Part shown: positions 1 to 26,640 of the stretch, piece after piece
Layout: every line of letters starts with the position of its first letter
Position numbering within the stretch: position 1 is the stretch's first letter
Source: Gymnogyps californianus
Lineage: Eukaryota > Chordata > Aves > Accipitriformes > Cathartidae
Direction of reading: 5' to 3'
Assembly: GCF_018139145.2 (NCBI RefSeq)
Contig: NC_059500.1
Span: forward strand, 44,625,226 to 44,689,225
DNA length: 64,000 bases
Position numbers and translations under genes: made by a program
Notes under the pieces: model-generated
What the model saw: only the letters and a program-made list of their open reading frames with translations
The model's database searches: none
What the model was told of the DNA's origin: nothing

Positions 1-1264
<1,264 letters not shown>

Positions 1265-4200
1265 TCAATTATAAGATACCAGCTGACAAGATGATACAAA
1301 AGAAAAAAATATATCGAAATTGTTTGACGTATTGCACTTAAGCACTGCTGTCTTCTATGTGTAAAGTAGAAAATAACCTTAGCACTTAAACCAGTGTGGC
1401 CACCTCTTGTAAACACTGACCTTTTAGATGCAGACACTGCTTAAAGGGTTTTCCATGGTAATCTGTTTCAATAGCATCAATGGCCACTGTTTCAGTGTTA
1501 AGTCCAGCTAATGGTCAGTCCTCCAAAGGTCTGTGTGACTTCACACACATACTGTACACCCTGTCTGCTGCTGTCTTTCAATAGTGTTGCCGTAAATCCT
1601 CACCTCATCTGATCAAAATCTTTGATTCCTCCTTCACAGACCCCACCCAGCACCATGCCCCCTGTTCTAGCTCATTCGGAGCCACCAGCACAGGAGGTCC
1701 TCTGCAGACACACCAATACAGGTGAGTTCTACTCTTGGAGAGGTGTACACATGCTATTACACCACATTTCCAATTTCCTTGGAAAAAACTGTTGGCCCAT
1801 TCTTAGCATAGTACAAAGGCAGTTGCTTGTGTTCACAACAGCTTTAGAAAGTTTCCATTCAATGGGGAGTTTGCTACACTTTCTTTGATTTTTTTTCATC
1901 AGAAGAAACTCTTCTGCAGACAAACAGAGTAAATTGTTGCAGAGTTATCCCACTGATAGCTTCCAGACAGACCAAGTAATAGCACTGGGCCACATTTGGC
2001 TGTCAGCTATTTTGATGGGTCTCCAGTGACGTAAGAAAGACTGCACTGATGTGGCAAAAGAACTGGTGTTGTGTCGAGGGATCCTGGCTGATCATTCAAA
2101 GACATTTGCTAGAAATATTGTTCCCTGCATAGTTTACGTATGTCTTGTCTTTTTGGAAAGACAAAGCTCCTGAAAATTTGTAAAATGAAGTCCTAGCTGA
2201 AGAAATGCTGAAGTGACTTGCTACAAAACTCAGTTGGGCTATACTTCATCTGCAAGGGATTTTCTTCACAGCTCTGGCATTGTTCATTTTGCAAATCTAA
2301 CAAAATCTTGTGCTTTTTAATGCACAAAAGTGTACATTCAAGTTTTGACAAAAATGCTTGCAGACAGAAATATATTAACTTATTAATTTCTTCCTAAGCT
2401 TCTCTCCCTTTTTGTTATTCTAAAGAGCTCTCTAATTGAGACATAATTCTTTATAAATAATATATGTTAGTAATTCTTTGGCCATAGTTCTCTATTATTT
2501 TCACTTGCGAATGCTGGCAGCACTTTGGCCAACTCTTGGATGGCAAGGGGAAACCCACAGACTTCTTTTGCTGTTATAAACTGTCACACAGAGGGTACTC
2601 TGTAAGCTGTTCATCCTGCAAAAGGGAGGAAATATGTCTGAGAACACCAAGAGGGCAACTGGCCAACAGCAAGGCAGTGCAGTCCACAGGTGATAGCTTT
2701 GGGTCCAGTTTCTTTTATACTGTTTCTTTTGGTGCCCCATTCATAAAACACATATTCGACAGGCACATATAGCTTAACAAATATCAATATGCTGTTGGAA
2801 CATGTTCATTAACTAGCTTACACAGACACAAAAACGAGGCGTCCCATGCGACAGTCAGAAAGAAGAAGGTTCTTTCTCACATGCCTAAGAATCAAATAAA
2901 ATCAATCTAAAACAGTTACAGAATTTTTTGAACTGATACCTGCCCCATCTCTCAATATATAGAGGGCATAGGCCAGCAAGATCTGACAGAAGAGGAATGA
3001 CTTGAGCTGCCTGTTCATTGTATGATTACAAGCCACTGTGCATGCAATTCTACTGACAGCTTGTGGTTTGTCCCCAAGAGCCACAGCTCAAAACTTTCTA
3101 ATGGTGACAGCTTGATCTGCAGTTCTAATGAGCTGCAGCACCAAAGGCTCCACACATTGACTCAGTAATGCTGCTGCAGGGCAGATTAGAAGGCTATGCT
3201 TTGGTTCTGTGTCTGCTGTTTAGCTACAAGGTGAACTTATTATTAAGAAATTTTATAGATGTGAAAATGAGAATACAATAATTTTCAATTGTACTGTTCA
3301 CAGTATGCACAGTTCAACAGCTGAAATACTTTTATTTAATAATAAATTTTGCAAACCACATTGTCAGACTCTTTTCCTGATTAAAGGATAAGCAAAATCT
3401 TCAGGAAGGCAAGAAAATCCTAGGCTTTGAGGCTATTTCCTTGAGGTGAATTGCTTTTCCACAACACTCAGCGGATTTTCAATTTCTCACTCTTGCAGTT
3501 CCCATTCTTTTGTTCTTTTCAATCCCTTACATTTTAGAGGCAAATTAAAAGGTTGGGAAAATTTTTACTTTAATGTCTTCCCATCCTCTTTCTGCACTGA
3601 GAAGAGGGAATAATGTTCCCTGGCATCTTCCTCTGCAGAGTTGAAAGGAAGCATTTATGCTCAAGACAACTCCTCTAAACATAGGTTAATGAATGTGACA
3701 GCAGCCATGCTGTGAAGCAATACTCACGCTGCACGGGCTGAGGGCATTCGGTCAATAGGTGACGAGCTGGGCTAACCCCAGCAGTTGCCTTTGCACCCTG
3801 AGGTGGCAGCAAGCTTGAATAAAAAGCACTGTTATATTCTGTTTACATTCCCTGTGGGCACATGACACTCAACATAGGGACAGCACTTAAAAAATCGCTC
3901 AGGGTAACTCACCATGGACAATGAGCACGCATGTGTCATGTGATCCAACACATGAACCTGAGCAGCCTAGGTGAAGGCAAAGAATTTACCACAAACTTAG
4001 TGTGTTCAGAGCAGTGGCGGAAAAAGAAAGAGATGCATGCTTTGCTTCTCAAAAAGTAGTAGCTGTTGTTCAAATTAAGCCTTCTCTGCAGCCTCACTGT
4101 GCTGCTGTACACCAGGGAATAAAGTAGCTCCTGGTTTAATTTAGAGGATCCTGGAAGCATCATGGTCCAAATTCTTTGCATATGCTACAAATAGGCCAGT

Positions 4201-6149
4201 CCCCTGCTTCGCCCCAGGCCTGCTTCCCACCTTGTAGTTTGCAATGAGAGAGCTGAATCTCTTTTCCTTACATCTTTCCTTAGAGTAATTATTTCCTGAC
4301 CCGGCCTGCAAGGGGGCTCTGATACTTTGATGCTGGATAAAAGTTATAGTAAAACAAACTTGTGAACTAACTATTTATGGTTATTCGTAATCTTTTTTTC
4401 CCCAGCAATTCAATTTATTCTCAAAGAATAACATCTTTCCGGAAGGATAATTGCAAAATAGCTACAAAACCCAAGTCAAAATTGGTAACAACAATTCAAC
4501 AACAATGAAGTAATATACACTTACTAATTAGTTGCCTGAGATTTGTAACTTTTATTGTTATTCTGAAACCTGCAGAAAATAAGTAAAGCAAAATATAACC
4601 TTTCTGACACTGTAAAAACAAAGAAGTGTGAGAGACAGAAGGAAGCAGTCTCATGCTATAAGCTAACTTTGTTATTCAGATTACTATGAAAGAACGAAAG
4701 GCCTGTCTTGACGGTCTGATGTACGTGTTGTCTGGTACACACATACAGAGCAGGTAATATGAATGCTGGTCTTTCTGACAAGACTCACTGGAATGTGTTT
4801 TAAAGACCGCGGTTTAAAGTGGTGAGTTCTGTCTACATACCTATCAACCTTGACAGCTATGTGATTTTTTTTCATATACATGAATGGTAAGGAGACATTA
4901 ATTCTAAGGTGAAGCTAATTCTTGAATACATGCTTTTTCTGATTTGGATAACCTTTGGTAATCTCAGGGAGGTAGGTGGTATTCTGAAAATGAAGGGGAC
5001 TTGGTACTGGCAGAATGAAGTCCTTTATAATGAAACATTTACTGATGGGATCAGGGAGAAGGGAGTGGGCAGGACTTGGTGTGTTGATGAAAATAAGCCT
5101 TTCTCAGTTAGTTCGGCTGTAATATATGGTAAACAATTCCAGTTCTTTAAGCTTTAAGCTTTTCTCATTGGTTATGTCTTCTGCACCTCCTGTTTGCTCT
5201 TATTTCCTTGACTTGTCTTATAGCTAGACGTTGGTCTCATCTGTTCCCAGTGCCATAAGAATGAATGATTCCCAAGGTCGTATATCAGTCCTGCTACTAA
5301 ATTCCAGCATAATACCCATCTTTCTGAAAAAGCACTGAGTTATGATGTAATCGAGTTGTTAACTATTAATAATTACCTGGTGACTCACTACAGCATGGAA
5401 GGTCCCCACCTTTCCTGAAGAAGTTGTCTAGTCTGTTATTGTCTAGGGATTTTGCGAATTTCATGCTAGCAGCTGCTCCATGACAGGCTGACTTCTAACT
5501 TCTCCGTTGTGACCCCACCCTCCGAAGTGCACACAAGCTTCCAGCTTTTAAATTTCCTCCCTATTCCACCATCCAAATCAATACTGAAAAAAGCTGAAGA
5601 TATAACTGAGCAAGTAGAGCAACACTGCAGAGTTCTGCTGTGAGTACGGTTTGAGCATCCCAGAGAAAACTTTGCTGATGACATGTTCTTACCTCCAGGT
5701 ATAGTTATAAAATTCAGCAACTGCACTAATATAAAAATCAGTTACTCTGAAACTGCAGTCTTTACTAGATCGGAAGCATTATCTAGAAACAGACTTAGAA
5801 AGCCACGTTTTATTTTTTAACAAAAGAAATATCTAAGGATGTTTGGATTCAGCTTATGTTTAGTCCAATATAAATTTAGCTTTTATATAAAAAGGGACAA
5901 TATTTGCTCCTTATTTTTTTGATTTTAGCTGTATAGGAGAGTAGGTTTCAAGTAGCAGTATACTCATTGCTTGAGTTTTATTGAATTTATTTTCTCTGAA
6001 TATTCTGAGCAGTACAAAAGAATAGGCATCTGTTATCAGTGAAGCCCATAAAGAATATGTGCAACTGGCAGTGATAGTGCTTCCAACATTTGAGTTCTAC
6101 GAAGTAAAAAATATAATTTATTCTGGAACACAGAGTGCATGAAAAGGGT

Positions 6150-6295
6150 TAATATACATATAAAAATATATATATAACATATATGATGTTATATATATAT
6201 AATTATATTCTATTATATATAATAGTATATATAACATATGTTATATATAATATATATTTGTATAATAAATATATATTTATTCTATAGCTATAAAT
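6150..6295. repeat. Imperfect (AT)n microsatellite
   Basis: About 145 bp almost entirely of A and T, with alternating TA runs (TATATATAAC, TTATATATATAT, TATATAACATATG) broken by short interruptions. It is self-complementary along most of its length and could form cruciform or slipped structures. It lies within the intron between exons B and A. Confidence 0.85.
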
Positions 6296-7695
6296 TTGCT
6301 GTGAGAAAGTAGTTTTCTTTCTGATAACACTTTTTGCTTTTATGTAGCACTTTTATCTGCTTATGCACAAGTCTACAAAGTAGGCTTATATTTTGGGTTG
6401 TGCATTCTGCTGCACTAAATGATAAAAGCCGGCCACTACTGCTTCCTTTTCACTGGCTAAAGCCTTTGTTAAAAATAATCAGTATTTTACTTTTTCCAAA
6501 ATTTCTGCTGAGCTTCATTTTTGCCATACTCTAGTTGTTGAGCATAACCAAAAGATGAATGAAGTAATATAGGGAAAGAAATACACTATAATCCATGGCT
6601 ATAACAGTACTCTAAGGGAGACAAATAAAACCCAAGAAATTTGGAGGGAATTTAGGAATTTCTTCTTATGTCAACCTGCTGGATCCACATATGGAAGGAT
6701 TTTTATAGCAGGCATGGAAGAGTGGGTGTAATGGGTTTTGTAGTCATTCAGCATAGCAGCACAGAAGCTCAATTTTATTTTCAATTAGTTCAGTAAGAAA
6801 AAGTAGGGTTTTTTTGTTCTCAAAACTTTAATTACTAAAAAAGTGTATTCTATTTAAGTTAGTAAGTTATATACTACAGCATCTTGACTGATCAATGACA
6901 TATCACAGTATCTGGAAATGTCCTTTTCACTGAGTCGCACAATAAAAGCATATTTTGATTTAAGTCTCAAATACTAGCTTCTTTGGACTAAAAATAAAAC
7001 TTATTTGAATGATTGCATTGAGCAAAAGGAAAGTACTAAAATCAGCGTTCTCTTTGTAATCCAGGCACTGTTCCTACTGAGGTGACTCGGAATTAAACCC
7101 AGAAGCAGAGGGAACAGACTCTGAAAGCAAAGATGCGCATGCCACGAAGACTCACGAAGTGCACTCTTTTAAAAGGAAGAATGGCTCTGTATGTAGGGAG
7201 AAACTTGTTTATAATCCAAGTTTTCTACATGACTGAGCAAGCCACGTTACTTTCTCAGTTCTTCTATCAGAAAATTGGAAATACGGCAACTACCTACCTT
7301 TCCTTTGCATGCTTTGTTTTTAAATTAGAATCTAAGTAAGTGTGTTAAGAGGGGCACTATTTTCTGCTATATTGCTTTTACAGTACCGGAGTAAGACAAG
7401 TCTTTTTAGGGATCTTTAACCATCACAATATAACAAATAGCAAACTACAGTAATATTTTGCTTAACTTGGCCAGTTCTCTTTATGGCTCTGAGGAAAGCC
7501 CTTGGGATTCCCAAGAGCTGACTGATTTGGATGGACTGGTAAATGTAATAAAACTCCTCAGCTATGACTTCAAGATCCATACAGGCCAGGCAAGGGCTGG
7601 AGCATTAGCAGAGGGACAGCTCTGCTGAGCACGCCTGAGTTGCCATGAGGCACAGGGAGGCAACATGCACTGGGGTATGTGCAATGGCAATAACT

Positions 7696-7718
7696 CCCCC
7701 CCTTCCCTCCCCCTCCCC
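7696..7718 (-). other. G-quadruplex-type tract on the TRPM3 sense strand
   Basis: The plus strand reads C7-TT-C3-T-C5-T-C4. The minus strand, which is the sense strand of TRPM3, therefore reads G4-A-G5-A-G3-AA-G7: four G-runs of at least three with loops of 1, 1 and 2 nt. This satisfies the canonical quadruplex pattern with very short loops. It would be present in nascent TRPM3 pre-mRNA. Function is not implied by the sequence. Confidence 0.75.
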
Positions 7719-8004
7719 AAATCCCATGACTAAGACAATTTTCTGTATCTATCTGATGCTGGAAGGGTATGTTTTGACAACTCTTCAGTTCTGATCATAA
7801 TTTAGCTAGACATAGTGCATATAGGCATAAAGCCGCATTGATACTAGAGTCTGACAGGCCTTTTACTATTGGTTGACTTTTTTTCCCCCCTGCATAATCC
7901 TTTGCAGCCTTTGTTGCTTGCTTAATGATGATTCATTTTACATGCTTATGGTACTATTTACATTTCCCCTTCTTGGTTCATTTCACAGCATTCACCTCTA
8001 ATGA

Positions 8005-8425
8005 GCCAGTCAATATGGTACACTTTGATTTTCAAAAAGCTTTTGAAAAGCTTCCTCACCAAACGGTTCTAAAGAAACTGCACACATTGGATAAGAGGGA
8101 AAGTCCTTTGAGGGATTACTAACTGGAGAAAGCTGAGGGGAAGGGAGGGAAAACAGTAAGAAGGAAAAGTTAATTTTTGCAAAGACTGAGTGTTACTAAG
8201 AAGATTTAGTGACATAAGTGGCCCACCTCAAGCTGGGTCATGTTCTGTTCAAGGGATTTGGGGTTAATAAGAGTGTGAAAAGCTTACAGATATTTCAGTG
8301 GACTAAGAAGAGTTAAAGAAAGCCTTCATAAAGCAGCCTGACTAGGCAATAAAATAGAAGATGAAATTCAATATCGGTAAGCATACATGCAGATTACATG
8401 TGCATTAGAGATGGATAAAAGCAGA
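8005..8425 (+). mobile_element. Old CR1 LINE relic with reverse-transcriptase remnant
   Basis: The plus-strand translation near 8010-8085 gives VNMVHFDFQKAFEKLPHQTV, a clear echo of the CR1-clade reverse-transcriptase motif (Y/F-LDFxKAFDKVPH). Further on, AGATGAAATTCAATATCGGTAAG followed by ATTACATGTGCATTAGA corresponds to the WQMKFNVDKC..MHI part of the same protein. Between the two, the frame is broken by a stop at 8120-8122, indels and missing sequence, so it is a dead fragment. It lies antisense to TRPM3. Divergence suggests insertion well before the radiation of modern birds; limits are approximate. Confidence 0.7.
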
Positions 8426-10162
8426 AGTGCTTCAGCATTGCATCATGCCATTGATCAATCTTTTTATGAAAATATTAGGGGCCAGGAGGTTCAAAGGAAA
8501 AGTTTTAATTTTGTCTATCACAGATACATTTCGGAACTATTTTTGTCCTTAGTGATGACCCTGTAACTGTAATCCTACTGATATAATTGTGGCTGCATTA
8601 ATAGAAGACTTTACCCAAATTTGTTTTCTTTACTGTTTTTTAAACTTTTGCCACTTTCTGTCTGATGATCTAAAAGTATTAACCTTTTTTGATTTACTAG
8701 AAAGCTTTTTTTTTTAAAAAAAGTTAGCATACAACTTGGTTTCCTGTTAAACTGGAAGGAAGAGGAAAATGCCCCTTAAAGAAATCAGAAATTGTGGGGG
8801 GAGCTGTTCCAGTTGGCTGGAATGGCTCAGAAACCAACTTCTTTCTTCAGCTCTTTCTGTAAAAGAAGGCTCCAGAGCCCCTTTAACAGGTGGTGACTAG
8901 CTGAGAACAGAGGTAGGTAGCTTTCCAACAGGTGGAAATAACTTATGGAGAAATAACAATGTCCCAAAATTCATGACTAATTTGATGGCCTTTCTTGCCT
9001 TCTTTCTTCTTGCAACACTTCCAGAACTCCATGCATAGTCAGTAAAGACTGCTTTTTTGAAATTGATGTTTACATTATACTTCTTTAACAAGACACACCT
9101 CATCTTTGTGATTAGCTATTCCTGCTAGTCACCTTTCGCACTGCATCTCAGAAGAGTTCATTAGTGACTCAGAATTACTGCTGCAGAGTCCCATCCTGCT
9201 TGTTTGTATATTTTGGTAACCCTATTATACAAGCACTAGAGGTATTAGAGTACAACACCCCATGCTAACACAATTCCCCCTAATGGCTATACTTTAATAG
9301 TGAATTGCAATGAATTCCAGTTGGATCAATTTCTTCATACTCACTGTAATCCCTTCTTAGCTAACTGATAATTGAATCTTCTTCCCATCCCCAACTTGCT
9401 AATGGTTTAGAGTAACGTAGGAAAAAAACCCCACATTCATTATGCAGAATGAAGACTCTATCTCTTCTCCACTCAAAGTCAGCCACTGGATCCCAGGCAC
9501 ATTGCTTGGGAACGCACCAGAGATGAGGAAAAAAAAGGCTCAGAAAAGCTTCAGTTGTCATATAACCAGTGTAAGTAAACCATTCATGTATTTAAAATTG
9601 GGGGATTAATCCTTCTGTGTGACAGTATAGGCTTAAAAGAGAAGAATGATGTGAAAGAGTACAAGAAACACTGACTCTGCCCTTCAAAGGTGACCGAAAT
9701 AATGATTCTTTGAGGTCTGATCTCATGTCCAATATACTTATAAGACTTTTCACAACTGCAGTAATAAAAATGTATAGGATGGAATATAGTATAAGGGGGA
9801 CAGTCTGCAATTCTGAATTTAACCAATGCATCATAGTATTGTTTCAAAATAAATCAGACTTCAAGCTTTGCAATCAGTGTTTTCTTAGGCGCTTTTCAGG
9901 GTTCATAGTGTTCTAAGGATGAAACTTTAATATATTTTCAAGAGTAGCATTTAATGAAATTTCTTTATAATTTATTTTTAAAGAATGTACAGTGCAGGAA
10001 TTTTTATTGTTGCCATGTCAAAACTGCTATCAACCATAATGGAAAACCTGTGTATGTATTGATATTTTGCTGCAGACATTAATTCTATGAGAAATTGTTA
10101 ACTAAGGGATGAAGAGGAAAGGAAAAATAACTGGAAGATTTGTATATATTGGAGGTGATCTA

Positions 10163-22769
<12,607 letters not shown>

Positions 22770-22849
22770 CTATGGGGGTCTTTGGTGCTGGGTATGATAT
22801 GAACACATTCTCTCTTGTAAAATGCTCTTTCTATCCATGATTTCTGTGC
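22770..22849 (-). CDS. TRPM3: TRPM3 coding exon E (short N-terminal exon)
   Basis: This minus-strand exon is 80 nt: 26 codons, AQKSWIERAFYKRECVHIIP followed by STKDPH, plus the bases AG of an Arg codon finished in exon D. The acceptor is CTCTTTTTTAG; the donor is GTAATT at 22769-22764. At 80 nt it is too short to stand out as an ORF and was found by translating the region upstream of exon D. In the mammalian long isoform this segment joins the distal first exon (starting MPEPWG) to RCCCGRLIG. It enters in phase 0, so it accepts either that distal exon or the candidate exon near 26.4 kb. TRPM1 has the related KAWIERTFCKRECIFVIPST here. The segment contains no methionine, which matters for the start choice in short isoforms. 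Confidence 0.97.
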
Positions 22850-24012
22850 CTAAAAAAGAGAAAGGAAATGCTGTGAGCTCTGTTTGCTTATTAAACACAA
22901 TTTATAGTACAACTGAAGAGCAACTTCAAACATAAAAGAAAACTTCACTGACTTTGCAGATATGCAGTGCACATTTTGCACAGACCAAACATCTTCCATT
23001 AGAATTATGGTTCCCTTCTAGAGCTAAGCACCTAACACAAGCTCTTAAGATTGCTTTCATAGCCACTAGCCAGATGACTTTGAGGCTGTCATCTATATTC
23101 TCATAGCAGGAATCACTGGAGAAGGATTAATTCAACCTGTAAACCTTTCTGCACGGTAGAGAAAAACCACATCAATTCATTAAAAACAATTTAAAAAAAT
23201 CTATTTCCATTTTAGTGATACAACTAAGTTCTAATAAAAAAAAAAAATTCAGAAACTAGAAAATAAATATCTCACAATAAAACTTATAACACCATGACTC
23301 CAATGCAATTTTTTATACAAGTACTGCGAGTGCTGTTTAACATGGAGCCAGAAAATACAGTTTCATATGTGGACACCTTAATGAAAAAAAAAACCAAAAA
23401 AGGAAGACCTGTTTCTGAAACAAGACACAAAAAACTTTGATACATTAAGAGCCAGATGACCAGCCGATGTTGCCTCTAAAACTGACTGAGTTCAATGAAG
23501 CTATGCCTGTTCACAACACAAGATCTTCCTCCACATATTCGCAGGAAAGCAAGTAATTTCCCTCAGCACAGTCTTAATTTTCAGATACACAAGAGATCTT
23601 TTTTAAAAGAAAGTTAGATGGGTAGGAAAGAAAAAAACCCCAAACAACAAACAAGAGACTTTCAGAGTTCTGAAATCTTTTTAATTATCTAGACAGTCCT
23701 CACTCCATATAATATGAATTCTGGCAAGCTCTTTAAAAGATTCCCCCAGATAGAATTCAATTATTTCATTTAATAAGGAGATGAGTTGAACCTTTCCTTT
23801 AAAAATTCATTTCAAACAGATAAATTTTATAAAATGTATTTAAATAATAAAATTACCTATTTAATTGCACAGCACAAACAGAACTATAAACTATGAACTA
23901 TGACAAAGTTATCTGACAGTTAAGTAATGTGAAATAAGCTTTAGATAATTTAAAGGAAATCTGAGCATCTTGCCTCTATAAAAAGAGAAAATATGAAATT
24001 GCCTTTATAACA

Positions 24013-24118
24013 TTACCTAACCAACTAATGTTACCTTTCACTATGTAAGGTTAGATAGTAACATATCTAAGTATTACCTTTACTAACTAATGTTACCTTA
24101 CTAATTATATAATGTTAC
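24013..24118. repeat. Imperfect local repeats of ACTAATGTTACCTT
   Basis: ACTAATGTTACCTTTCACTA and ACTAATGTTACCTTACTAAT, with partial copies (ATTACCTTTACTAACTAATG, ATAATGTTAC), crowd about 105 bp. This looks like local slippage rather than a transposon. Confidence 0.6.
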
Positions 24119-24708
24119 TTTTTTGTCAACTCAATCTGCATCCTGTTTTACATGTTTAAACCCAGAAACTTGTGTTTCTGGGACTTTTAAAAATTATTGT
24201 GAACTGTTCAAATTTCTTGGAGTCAATGAATGTCACTAGTATAAACTATAAGAATTTCTACCTACATTCATTACTTATCACTCTCAGAATAACATAAGAA
24301 GTTATTCTTTTGCCTTTTTCACGGAAGATAATCCCTTATTGGATCTAGTGGTCACTCATGTTATGTAACAATATTTTATCTTTGTTCTACTTGCATTTTT
24401 ATTTGAAAAATCTGCTCGACTTCATATTTTGTAGGAACAGCAGACACCCTAACATGACTTTTACAGTCAGGAAAAAGAAAAGTCTGTTAGAAACATTAAA
24501 TAGAACTGTATTTGATCTTCCTTACTGTAGCAAACAGAAAGTTACTATATTATAGAATGTGGGACAAGGTTTGTTTCATGATTAAGCAAAGGACAGTTAA
24601 ACAGAAATTCTGAAAAATCTAAAAAAGTTTTAGTTTACGTAGGAGAGATTGCCTTGAAGTTCTAATTTATTATAACTTCTAAATGCTTACAAGCCTATGA
24701 TGCAGGCA

Positions 24709-24726
24709 ATAATAATAATAATAATA
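24709..24726. repeat. (AAT)6 microsatellite
   Basis: A pure run of six AAT units within the intron upstream of exon E. Confidence 0.85.
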
Positions 24727-26377
24727 GCCATCATCATTATCACAACATTGTATATTATACAGTCAAATCAGCTTAGAAATCTAGTGCATCATTGAGTAAT
24801 TTCTCAATGTAGTAGTCTTTTCAGGCAAAGAAAAGCTTTTTATAAACTAACTTCCTAGAACTGTCAAGGCAGCCAGAGTGAACTTTATGAACTTCATTTG
24901 ACCCTCTTACTGCAGTACTTTTGAAGCTAAACTACGTGGGAAAATTAGGATTTTTCTGTTTGTTGAGTGTTGTAGAGAAAGAAAGGAAGTTACAGTTATT
25001 ATTCAGGTATTGCAATGCTAACGTTTGAAATTACACACTTTACTGTATGGACCACACATTCTTCAAATTTCTCCCCTTCTAGTTCCAAGACTACAGGCTT
25101 TCTATATCACCTTAAGAAGACACACACTGACAAGAAGGTGCAGAATTATGAATCCCGTTTGTTGTGTATATATATATACAGTAACTTTTTGACAAAAAAG
25201 GAACACTTATAGAATAATGCCAGTTTTATCTTCATGCTTGTTTGTTTTAACACTAAATACATGCCTGCAATATGCTTTATCTTCTCTAGAAAGCATGAAA
25301 AGCTTTTATAAGCCAACTTATCTTCCTGGCATCCAAAATCAGCTCCTACTGCAGAGCTTACATAGCACATGATTATCATTCAAGTTGCCAAGACTCCCTA
25401 AAAATACCCATTATTAAATAAATTTTGCATACTTTTCTGCAAACAATTTACCTTGGTGAATTTACTTACTACAGAGACCTAGTGCATCTTTTCAAAAGAT
25501 GGCCACTAACTCAATTTCTCTAAATCTCAAGATCCAATACAAAGAGGTGCCATAACAAGTACTTCACTGAAAACTTTTTTCTTTAGGTATGCAAGCAGGC
25601 TTTCAAAAACCAAGAAACTGACATTTAAAATTTGTTTTCCTACTCTTTTTCATACTGTCTTTGCAAGTAGAAAAGAAACCCAGCTATGTTAAATATAATA
25701 ATAATCTGCATTTCAATTTTCATCATACTTAGTCAAATGTGACATGGCAAAAATAATAGTCTGATTTAAAAAGTCCTTTATTCACATCAGGAAAAAAGAC
25801 TTTCCAGCTTTTACATCTCAAACAATATACTATTCTACCCAACAGAATCATAATACCAAAACACACAATTTACTCATTTCATAATTCCTTTTCCTTCCAA
25901 ACTAAAAAGAAAGCATCTGGTTTCACTGCCCAATGCCAGTTATCTTTCTGTGACAGAGAACATTTGCAATGAAATACAAGGTTCAGAGAGATAATAAATT
26001 ATGTTACTTGCCGTAGAGTCTTCATAACAAAATTAGAATAACTTGAGGAAATCAACACTTTCATAATAAAATGGTCTGCATTAAACTCTTGTTTATAATG
26101 TGAATTAATAAAGTACTAAAAAGTTTAGAAAAGTATAGCAAAGTATTTTCAAGAATAGTAGAGCAAGAAGCTTATCTTCTCTTTCTCTTATTTTATAAAC
26201 ACTCCTTCAGTATTAATTCATAAGACAATTTAAAGTCCACCATCAATTCCTAAAGTACATGCCATACTTATACTTGGATTTAGTTTACTCGTAGCTTAGA
26301 TCTCTAGGTTAAGCCTCTCTCTTTATTAACTTAGCTGCAAAATCCCACCAAGAACATTTTTTCTCCCTCTTCTTTAC

Positions 26378-26640
26378 CTGAGCATCAAACTTGGCGTTTA
26401 AATCTGTCCCGGAGCAAACTCTGCTGTCCACGTTTCCCTCCTGCCGGTCATCGCTAATAACACGTTTGCGACCGCCCTCCGAACAAGGCGCTCAGTCTTT
26501 CTGCAGCACAAAGATGTGAGAGCGAGCGAAGCCCTTGCACCCATTAGCTGCTTGGAATGTGCTGCTGTGGGATTAGCCTTGTTAAGGGTTTGGTGGACAC
26601 TCACCCGCAGCCCCACAACACCGCTTGGTTTGAACATCTA
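26378..26640 (-). other. TRPM3: Candidate alternative non-coding first exon of TRPM3 (short-isoform type)
   Basis: On the minus strand a CpG-rich segment ends in a consensus donor, GATGCTCAG then GTAAAG (26377-26372), 3528 bp upstream of exon E. The frame continuous with exon E reads DLNAKFDAQ into AQKSW and is open back to a TGA at 26494-26492, 38 codons earlier, with no ATG. Spliced to exon E, this exon would therefore be 5' UTR, and the first in-frame Met would be the last codon of exon D. Mammalian TRPM3 is known to use an alternative 5' exon for shorter isoforms that begin MYVRV, which fits. The 5' limit is a guess: I cannot place the transcription start, and 26640 is only the approximate edge of the CpG-rich part. 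It could instead be an internal UTR exon using the CTGCAG acceptor at 26506-26501. Confidence 0.6.

Larger units (their letters stand above)
22850..26377 (-). other. Intron between the candidate first exon and exon E
   Basis: 3528 bp bounded by donor GTAAAG (26377-26372) and acceptor CTCTTTTTTAG. It is very AT-rich. It contains a cluster of near-repeats of ACTAATGTTACCTT (about 24013-24118) and a short (AAT)n run. In transcripts from the distal first exon this sequence is simply the last part of a much longer intron. Confidence 0.7.
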
